Below are positions 58,281 to 64,000 of a stretch of 64,000 nt of DNA, one piece after another; the first letter of the stretch is position 1; each line of letters begins with the position of its first letter. The translations under genes were made by a program, and so were the position numbers. The notes under the pieces are model-generated. The model made no database searches. It was not told the origin of the DNA and saw only the letters and a list, made by a program, of their open reading frames with translations. Source of the stretch: Burkholderia ubonensis (GTDB lineage Bacteria > Pseudomonadota > Gammaproteobacteria > Burkholderiales > Burkholderiaceae); contig NZ_CP013420.1 of assembly GCF_001718695.1 (NCBI RefSeq), positions 1,240,001 to 1,304,000 on the forward strand, written 5' to 3'.

Positions 58281-59090
58281 GCAGCATTCCCTTGGTTGGT
58301 ATTCAGGTGGGGTTTCTGCCGAGGGCTGATTATAAATGCCTTTCTGAACAAGACGATAGCGCGCCTTGCATACCGGCCTATTTCGAATGAATTGGCAATC
58401 TGACGTTCACGCGTGAAAATTACCGGATTTTCACATTCTTTCAGGAAAAACTTTCCGATTGCTTGGTGAGCCGGATTTCTTGAATCACATATCACCTTCC
58501 TGAGCCCGGCCAGCTACGGCCGCTCCGTCGATGAATTTCCGCATCGGCGCACTTCGCTCATGCGTCTCGTTCAGACAATGGCGTATGTCGGTGCCGAACC
58601 CAGGCAAAGTCGTGGCAAAGAGAGCTCGCCCTGAAACAACCGCTGGAAGGCTGGGCTCGCGCGGCCGGCAACAGAAGGTGCTGTACCGGTCTGACAACAA
58701 GACACCATTGTCGGTCGACTGCGTGCGCTATCAGGTCATGCGACCCGAGGAGTGTTTGGAGTTTGATCGAGACCTGACGGAGATCAGCGGGTCCCAATTG
58801 GAGATGAGCCGATGTCGAAGGCAGGCCGCAACTGCTGGACGCTTGCACGCACGCGGCAATCCGGAACCCCGCAAGGGCACGGACGCGATCACTGGAGATC
58901 GGCACTCAGGCTACGTTCGGCGTCTCGCGGAGATATTTGGTGCCGGGGACCAGAACCACATTAAAGGCGATTTGCCTTTCTGCACGTGGCATTGTGCGAA
59001 TTCGAATTTACTTGGTGCCCCCGCATATGCCCCCGGACATTTTGACTGCAATTTGGGACAGTGATCCGGCACAACCGGCGGGGACGGCAT
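58281..59090. other. Junction between the T6SS operon and the prophage
   Basis: 810 bases without a supported gene. AT-rich just upstream of vgrG (58300-58480), where the operon's promoter probably lies. Bases 58500-58910 have open frames on both strands, but none with homology I recognise. One prophage attachment end could lie in here; no repeat could be confirmed because the other end is outside the window. Confidence 0.5.
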
Positions 59091-59276
59091 ATGAAGAACA
59101 TGAAGCAATGTGGCGGCGAACCGACATGTAGCGTCGAGCCGATTCGAAATGACGTCTCGGCCGTCATTCTCCTCGGGAAGTTCGTGCGAGATGTGGTCGC
59201 AAATCCGCGAATCCCGATCGAGGTCCGTCGTGACGCTGCCATGCTTGTCCGCAGCCTGCAGCGCGAGCCGATTTGA
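59091..59276 (+). CDS. Small phage-type protein (61 aa)
   Basis: The ATG at 59091 follows GGGGACGG. Residues 18-57 (RNDVSAVILLGKFVRDVVAN ... VRRDAAMLVRSL) resemble short Burkholderia phage proteins often labelled BPSL0761-like, in which a similar two-helix segment ends in a Leu-rich helix. The resemblance is weak and the function is unknown. It lies 9 bases before the next gene, in one unit with it. Confidence 0.5.
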   Translation: MKNMKQCGGEPTCSVEPIRNDVSAVILLGKFVRDVVANPRIPIEVRRDAAMLVRSLQREPI

Positions 59277-59285
59277 GGATCGCCC

Positions 59286-60098
59286 GTGCGGTATTTCACG
59301 ACCACCGACGTCGGCCAATCGATCCGAAAAGCGTTTGGCGGCTACACCCATATCCTCGTGAATCGAGGATACACGACGATCAAGCCCGTGTTCTTCAAGA
59401 GCGCGTCGATCGCAGATCTCCCGGTCTACGTGTGGGCATGGTGGGACCGTGCGAGCGATGGACAGTTGGGGAAGTGGCGAGACAGGGGTGGCGTGCTGCT
59501 GGATCGCTACACGTATTCCGACCGGGCCGGGCCGGCGGACGTCCTCGTATTCGTGGAATGCCCGATGACGATGGACCGGCTGACCCGCTCGCACGTCAAT
59601 ACGTCCGAGTACACCGTGATCCCGGTCCCCCACACCTGGCGCGTACACGAGGAATGCATTGACCTGCGCACACCGCGCGTCGAAGATCTTCGCGCGATTT
59701 GGAGCGCATGCCGCGGCCAACGATTGACGGACGAGCAACTCGAGGTCGAGACCGGCATTCCTCGCCAGCGCGTGACATACATGCGCAAGAGTCTGAAGCC
59801 AGTCGAGGAATGGGAACTGCGCCCGCGGTTGGCACCTGACGCGCCCGGATTGGTACCCGCTTGGGATTGGATCGGGTCCGGACGCACTGAGTCGAAGAAG
59901 GTTGCACGCGAGGAAGGTCACAAGGCCGCCATCAAGCAAATGGCGCGCCTCGGGCACATCTCCTTGACGAAGTGGCAGGTGTATAGCAGCGATGAACCCG
60001 ATTGGGACCTGCTCGAACGAAAGCGCCTGCAGGCTATTGCTAATCTTGCTGAAGTTCGATCACTCGTTGAGTCGCTTCCCGACCATCTTCAAGCTTGA
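59286..60098 (+). CDS. Phage protein with an HTH-like segment
   Basis: 270 residues, not recognised. The GTG at 59286 follows GAGGAT. The N-terminal half is Trp/Tyr-rich with many aromatic beta-strand-like stretches (YTHILVNRGYTTIKPVFF). RLTDEQLEVETGIPRQRVTYM near 148-168 looks like a helix-turn-helix. The C-terminus overlaps the convergent gene by 59 bases. Base composition is that of the prophage region. Confidence 0.6.
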   Translation: MRYFTTTDVGQSIRKAFGGYTHILVNRGYTTIKPVFFKSASIADLPVYVWAWWDRASDGQLGKWRDRGGVLLDRYTYSDRAGPADVLVFVECPMTMDRLTRSHVNTSEYTVIPVPHTWRVHEECIDLRTPRVEDLRAIWSACRGQRLTDEQLEVETGIPRQRVTYMRKSLKPVEEWELRPRLAPDAPGLVPAWDWIGSGRTESKKVAREEGHKAAIKQMARLGHISLTKWQVYSSDEPDWDLLERKRLQAIANLAEVRSLVESLPDHLQA

Positions 60099-60567
60099 CG
60101 ACGGTCTGGCGAATCTCTTTGATGCGCGGGGCGTTGGCGTGATACAGCTGGTTGAGCTCGGATAGAGCATGTTCGATCTCTCGATCACCAACGGCGCGCT
60201 GTTCGCCACCGCGCAGAGCGATCGCAGCCTGCAGCTTGACCTTCGCCATCGCCGCACTGTCCTTGTGGTCCATCGTCGCCAGACCGTGAAGTTCCTCGAG
60301 GCCGACCACTTTGTATGCGCGGGTGAGATCCGATACTCGGGCGTCGAATTGCTCGCTGCTCATGCGAGAGTACGACGGATCGACCTTGACCTTCTCGATC
60401 GCCGCGGCGAATCCCTGAAGTTCGGCCGATGCACGAATGTATCCGTCCAACTCGTGCGCGGTGCAGTCGAGCGTGGACGAAGCCAGGAAGATGTCCCCCT
60501 TGGCTTCGGTCAGGGCGGTCTTGATCGATTCCTCGGAAATCAGACCGGCGCGCATGGATCGTCTCAT
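60040..60567 (-). CDS. Phage HTH protein, terminase-small-subunit-like
   Basis: 175 residues. The N-terminus LISEESIKTALTEAKGDIFL ... LDCTAHELDGYIRASAEL has the layout of the HTH in many phage small terminase subunits (a helix, A-x-G-D-I, then the recognition helix). The middle and C-terminus are helical and charged (coiled-coil potential 110-170). A small terminase would normally precede the large one, but here it is the last minus-strand gene, so the assignment is tentative. The start could also be the ATG at 60555. Confidence 0.5.
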   Translation of the reverse strand: MRRSMRAGLISEESIKTALTEAKGDIFLASSTLDCTAHELDGYIRASAELQGFAAAIEKVKVDPSYSRMSSEQFDARVSDLTRAYKVVGLEELHGLATMDHKDSAAMAKVKLQAAIALRGGEQRAVGDREIEHALSELNQLYHANAPRIKEIRQTVVKLEDGREATQRVIELQQD

Positions 60568-60568
60568 T

Positions 60569-61912
60569 TCAGTAGCTCAGGCCCTTTGCATAGCCCATCT
60601 GCTGCAGGTCGGGCAGCTGCTTCTTCAGTCGGCCGACACCGATATCCGTCCGGTAGAACGGGCTGTTCGGGATCTTCACCTTCTTGATCGCGCTGTACGC
60701 CGACCGGCGCGCGCCGGTAATCGTCTCGCCGGTGCCCGTCGCGATCAGCACGTAGTCGCCGGCCGTCACAGGACCCGGCAGGTCGACCACCTTGCCGTTC
60801 ACCTCTCGCGGCGCGGTGCCCATCATGACTTCGGAGAAGTGCAGGTGCTCCATGTCCTCGGCGCCGTAGATCGGGATGCCGCACAGCTCCTTGTTCGTGA
60901 TCTTTGAGTAGGGGAAGTCGGGCAGCGCCATGAGCACCGAGATGCAGACCTCGTCCATGCGAATCTTCAGCGTGTCGCGGCCCTGGATCTTGTCGGCCAT
61001 CCACTGCGCCGGGTCACCCTCGATCAGCGCGGTCAGGTTGTGGCGGATCGGCCAGCCATCGCGCATCGTCCATTCGAGCGGATACGGGCCCTTACCGTCG
61101 GTCGGGATCATGCAGTTGACGTCGACGTAGCCGACGTAGCCGATCCGCTTCAGGTGCTCGGTAGCGGGCTTCAGCACCTCATCGGCGAGCTTCGACTGTC
61201 GGACGACGCGCACCGTGGTGCCCATCTCGCCAGTGTTGACGCCCAAGTCGCCGTTCATCAGCTTCTTGTTTTCCCAGTTCTCGACCCAGCCACGCGACCA
61301 GCCGTCCGGACCGAAGAATCCGCCCACGGCCATCTCGATGCCGCTGATCTTCTCCTGCAGGATGAAGCCGTCCTTGCGCGCCGCCGACCGGTACTTGTCG
61401 ATCTTGTTCCAGCGCCCGAGCATATAGACCATGTCGGCCGCACTGTCGGCGACGTAGGACATCGCGCGCTCGCCGTCGCCGGACGGCTTCGACACGAACG
61501 CCTTGCCCTGCTTCTTCACGTAGGCGATCGCAGAATCGTAGTCATGGAAGGTCTTGCCGGGGATGATGCGCATCCCACACTCTTCCATGACCTTCTGGCC
61601 GGCTTCGCGATCGAGCTCCCATTCGACAGCCGCCAGATTGCAGCCGTAAATCGGATATCCGATCCGACGGTACGGCTCGAGCATCTCGAGATAGCTGACG
61701 TTGTCGGGCGTGTAGATCAGGTCGGCCCACCCCAGCCACTTCCGTCGCAGTTCGTCGTAATTGCGGATCTTCGGCACAATCCCTTCGCCAGCATGACGGT
61801 CGGTCCCGTCCGGGCGTGGCTTGTCGTACCAGAGCACCTGATGCCCCCACTCCTGGCACCGCATCAGCCAGTCGAGGCAGTTCGAACCGACGTCAATCGC
61901 GAGGATTCTCAT
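60569..61912 (-). CDS. PurD-like ATP-grasp ligase encoded in a prophage
   Basis: 447 residues resembling phosphoribosylamine-glycine ligase (PurD). The chain follows PurD order: a Rossmann-like start (MRILAIDVGSNCLDW), a pre-grasp region, ATP-grasp from about 110 (KAFVSKPSGDGE), GVNTGEMGTTVRV (PurD: G-P-N-T-G-G-M-G), then LEWTMRDGW where PurD has the metal-binding E-F-N-C-R-F-G-D-P. Glu and Arg are kept but the Asn is replaced, so the substrate or metal geometry may differ. It overlaps the upstream virion gene by ATGA and ends 1 base before the HTH gene. No other purine gene is near. Probably a phage amide-forming enzyme, not housekeeping PurD. Confidence 0.75.
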   Translation of the reverse strand: MRILAIDVGSNCLDWLMRCQEWGHQVLWYDKPRPDGTDRHAGEGIVPKIRNYDELRRKWLGWADLIYTPDNVSYLEMLEPYRRIGYPIYGCNLAAVEWELDREAGQKVMEECGMRIIPGKTFHDYDSAIAYVKKQGKAFVSKPSGDGERAMSYVADSAADMVYMLGRWNKIDKYRSAARKDGFILQEKISGIEMAVGGFFGPDGWSRGWVENWENKKLMNGDLGVNTGEMGTTVRVVRQSKLADEVLKPATEHLKRIGYVGYVDVNCMIPTDGKGPYPLEWTMRDGWPIRHNLTALIEGDPAQWMADKIQGRDTLKIRMDEVCISVLMALPDFPYSKITNKELCGIPIYGAEDMEHLHFSEVMMGTAPREVNGKVVDLPGPVTAGDYVLIATGTGETITGARRSAYSAIKKVKIPNSPFYRTDIGVGRLKKQLPDLQQMGYAKGLSY

Positions 61913-63477
61913 GGAGTAGGCGGTCGCTGAAGGAGTTGTTCGGTTACGGCGGGGCCGGCGCGGTTATATAAGTTCGCGGCGACCCACGGAGCCACGGCGG
62001 CAGCCGGATTGACTCCCAGGCCTGCACCCCCAAGCACGCCGGCCACGATGCCGCGTTCGGCCGTGTTCGACGTGCCCGGCTCGCGCAGGAACAACGAACC
62101 AATGTCCGCCAGCTTGCCCAGCTCCCCGCCCTGGCCCATCGCCATCGCGCGCTTGCCATACGCGTTCGACGTAACCGCTCCCATCAGCGCCCTCGGGCTG
62201 ATGTTGCCGCCCGGCGACTTCGCCACGAGCGGCTCGATCGTCTTCCCGATCGCATACTGCCGGCGCGCAGCCGCGTACCGAGCGGCTTCGTCTGGCGATA
62301 GCTGCGGCAGGAACGAATCTTCGATTTCGCCCTGCAGGTCGCTCAGCGCATGCCGTAGGTCCCCGTTAGACGTGCTGCGGATCGTCGACTTCAGCTTCGT
62401 CAGAAACGGCCGCAGCTTCGCGCCATCGAGTTGCCGGGCGGATGACGTCGCGCCACCACCTGCGAGCGTCTGGCGCGGGCCGGCGAGCGCTTCCAGATCG
62501 TTGATGTACCCCTGCACGACACCCTGCACTTCCGGCAGCTGGTTGCCCTTCGCGCGCTGCAGGCGATTGAGGAACGCGTTGTCGATCGGAATGCTGTGCG
62601 CGGCCGTGATCGCGTCGATCTCGGTCCCCGACTTCTTCATCGCGTTGGCGTACACCTGGCGCGTGAGCTTGTCGCCTTCGCCCCCAATCGACTGGATCAA
62701 GCGCTGGTTGAACACGCGCTGATTCGCACCCGACGTCTCGCCGGAGAACGGCACGTCCGACGACAGCTGCCCGGCGATGCGCCCGAATTTGTTCTCGTAC
62801 ATCTGGTCCGGCCGGAAGCGGAAGCCCATCTCATGCGCTTCGCGCGCGAGCCGTAGTGTCTCCGGATCGACTTCCGGAAGTGCGCGAGCAGCGGCGCGCA
62901 CGGCGCCGCGGCCGACGGCGTTCGCACCAGCTCGGGCGGCGCCGGCCGCGCCTTCACCAGTCGCCAGCACGCCGCGCGGCACTTCCGGGATCCGAGCGAG
63001 CATCGGTGATTCAACCGGCAGCCCTTGCAGCGCGTGCATCAGCCCAGAATTGCCGAGCGCCTCGACGTCGGCCCGGCCGGCCTCGGTGCGCGGCTGGTAC
63101 GTCAGCTTGTCGGCCAACGCAGCGCCGGCGCGTTCGCCTTCGTCGATACCCTGCTGCGTGCCGTACTTGCCACTCGTGAGCGTCTTGCCGATACCGTATG
63201 CGGCGCCTACGGGCGCGGCCAGCGCGCCGGTTGCAGCCGACAGGCCGGCTTCACCGAGCCCGACCGCGCTCTTGCCCAATCCGAGCAGGCGCTCCGCTAT
63301 GGTATCGGCGTGCTTCGACGCCGGAGCCGGCGTCGGTTCATCAGGCGGCAAGCGATCGAGAGGCGCAACAGGGCCGCGCGGCTCTGCCGCAACCGGCGCC
63401 GAACTGCCATACTTGTCCCACGGTCCCGTCGTGGACGCGGCGGTATCCTGCGCGTATTTCTCCCACGGGCCGGCCAT
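61909..63477 (-). CDS. Podovirus-type internal virion / DNA ejection protein
   Basis: 522 residues, start at 63477. The N-terminus repeats a short motif (GPWEKYAQ and GPWDKYGS), as seen in phage internal or ejection proteins. It is Ala/Gly-rich with long amphipathic helices (LGLGKSAVGLGEAGLSAATG near 66-85), as expected for a protein that crosses the cell envelope with the DNA. No enzymatic motif seen. Overlaps the preceding gene by 1 base (TAATG) and the PurD-like gene by 4. Confidence 0.6.
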   Translation of the reverse strand: MAGPWEKYAQDTAASTTGPWDKYGSSAPVAAEPRGPVAPLDRLPPDEPTPAPASKHADTIAERLLGLGKSAVGLGEAGLSAATGALAAPVGAAYGIGKTLTSGKYGTQQGIDEGERAGAALADKLTYQPRTEAGRADVEALGNSGLMHALQGLPVESPMLARIPEVPRGVLATGEGAAGAARAGANAVGRGAVRAAARALPEVDPETLRLAREAHEMGFRFRPDQMYENKFGRIAGQLSSDVPFSGETSGANQRVFNQRLIQSIGGEGDKLTRQVYANAMKKSGTEIDAITAAHSIPIDNAFLNRLQRAKGNQLPEVQGVVQGYINDLEALAGPRQTLAGGGATSSARQLDGAKLRPFLTKLKSTIRSTSNGDLRHALSDLQGEIEDSFLPQLSPDEAARYAAARRQYAIGKTIEPLVAKSPGGNISPRALMGAVTSNAYGKRAMAMGQGGELGKLADIGSLFLREPGTSNTAERGIVAGVLGGAGLGVNPAAAVAPWVAANLYNRAGPAVTEQLLQRPPTP

Positions 63478-64000
63478 TACATCTTCTCCCAGTTGCTTTG
63501 CTTCGACGGGTCGCCGCCCTTGAACCGGTACCCGCCTTCAACTGTGCCGACCGCCGGCGCGCCTTCACCGCGCCCTGAAATGCGGGCTTTCTGCTGAGAT
63601 TGGACTTCGGCGGGGGCTTGGCGCGCCGCGGCCATCTCCTTTTCCATCATCGAAAGGACCGCGTTCAGCTGCTCAGGCGTACTGGCGGTGGACAGCAGTT
63701 CGCGCGCGTGCTCTTTGTCGGACACCGTCGGCACACCGGTCGGACTGATCGCACGAGCGTAGGCGTTCACCGACGTGTTCAGCGCCGTGCCGAGCGCAAC
63801 GACGCGCGGATCGCCAGTACCCGTTTGAGCAGCCTGCATCGCACGGTTCACGCCAGGGAACTCGGTGCGCGGCAGCGCGGCCGAGGCTTCACGTACGAGC
63901 GGGAAAGTCTTCTGTGCTTCGGCGACGGCCATGCCGATGTTCGCCGCGCGAGTGGCGCCTGTCCGGGCGGCTGCCTTCTCGCCCTGGAACCCGGCATTGG
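63477..64000 (-). CDS. Phage virion (ejection) protein, C-terminal part; runs off the window
   Basis: The frame is open to the right edge, with no start codon that must be used; the methionine at 63932 is internal (codons N-A-G-F-Q-G-E-K precede it). The visible 174 residues are Ala/Glu/Gln-rich helices with low hydrophobicity and end in SNWEKM, close to the GPWEKY motif of the next gene. Probably a long structural or ejection protein related to it. Partial. Confidence 0.55.
   Translation of the reverse strand, partial: NAGFQGEKAAARTGATRAANIGMAVAEAQKTFPLVREASAALPRTEFPGVNRAMQAAQTGTGDPRVVALGTALNTSVNAYARAISPTGVPTVSDKEHARELLSTASTPEQLNAVLSMMEKEMAAARQAPAEVQSQQKARISGRGEGAPAVGTVEGGYRFKGGDPSKQSNWEKM

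Noticed and set aside
58531..59064. Possible 177-residue gene between vgrG and the prophage
   Set aside because: No homology or clear ribosome binding site, and a Cys/His/Arg-rich composition unlike a real protein. Left as non-coding.
58911..59957. 348-codon minus-strand frame
   Set aside because: It is antisense to the 270-residue phage gene, which has a ribosome binding site and better composition.

Overview
The window looks like a piece of a main chromosome from a Burkholderia, most likely of the Burkholderia cepacia complex. The evidence is very high GC with strong G/C third positions, a housekeeping order typical of that genus (ftsH-rlmE, yhbY, greA, carB-leuE-carA, mltD, gloB, rnhA, dnaQ), a large malonate decarboxylase locus, Burkholderia-type porin and intracellular PHA depolymerase genes, and many LysR/transporter pairs. 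The species is inferred from content only. No tRNA, rRNA or CRISPR array was seen.

1-17.9 kb is core: the start of ftsH, rlmE, yhbY, a DUF4149 membrane protein, greA, the carbamoyl-phosphate synthase genes carB and carA with an amino-acid exporter between them, an MFS permease, lytic transglycosylase mltD, gloB, a methyltransferase overlapping rnhA, dnaQ, a YnfA-type protein, a ProP-like symporter and a glutathione S-transferase. 18-20.7 kb carries a PHA depolymerase, a phosphoribosyltransferase and a degenerate phospholipase-D-like protein.

20.7-29.1 kb is a complete malonate utilisation locus on the minus strand (madL-madM-mdcA-C-D-E-G-B-H) with a divergent LysR regulator. Malonate is imported, loaded onto an acyl carrier protein with a CoA-derived prosthetic group, and decarboxylated to acetyl-ACP. 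29.3-46.7 kb is accessory metabolism: two Hsp20 chaperones, a TerC-like protein, NhaR, a DUF2242 lipoprotein with a very long low-complexity tail, a serine/threonine dehydratase-like enzyme with its LysR, an MFS drug-type exporter, and a probable catabolic cluster (HDAC-like amidohydrolase, carbamoylase, MHS symporter, LysR, NCS1 permease). A SRAP protein, a flavin reductase and a porin follow.

At about 48.3 kb composition drops and a transposase remnant marks the edge of an acquired region. It holds a lone tssF on the plus strand and, convergent with it, an auxiliary type VI secretion operon: vgrG, a DUF4123 adaptor, a VasX-like membrane toxin, a probable immunity protein and PAAR. From about 59 kb to the right edge lies one end of a prophage of podovirus type (ejection-protein-like genes, an HTH protein) that encodes a PurD-like ATP-grasp enzyme. 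The auxiliary T6SS operon with its lone tssF, and the phage ATP-grasp enzyme, are the parts most likely to hold undescribed biology.
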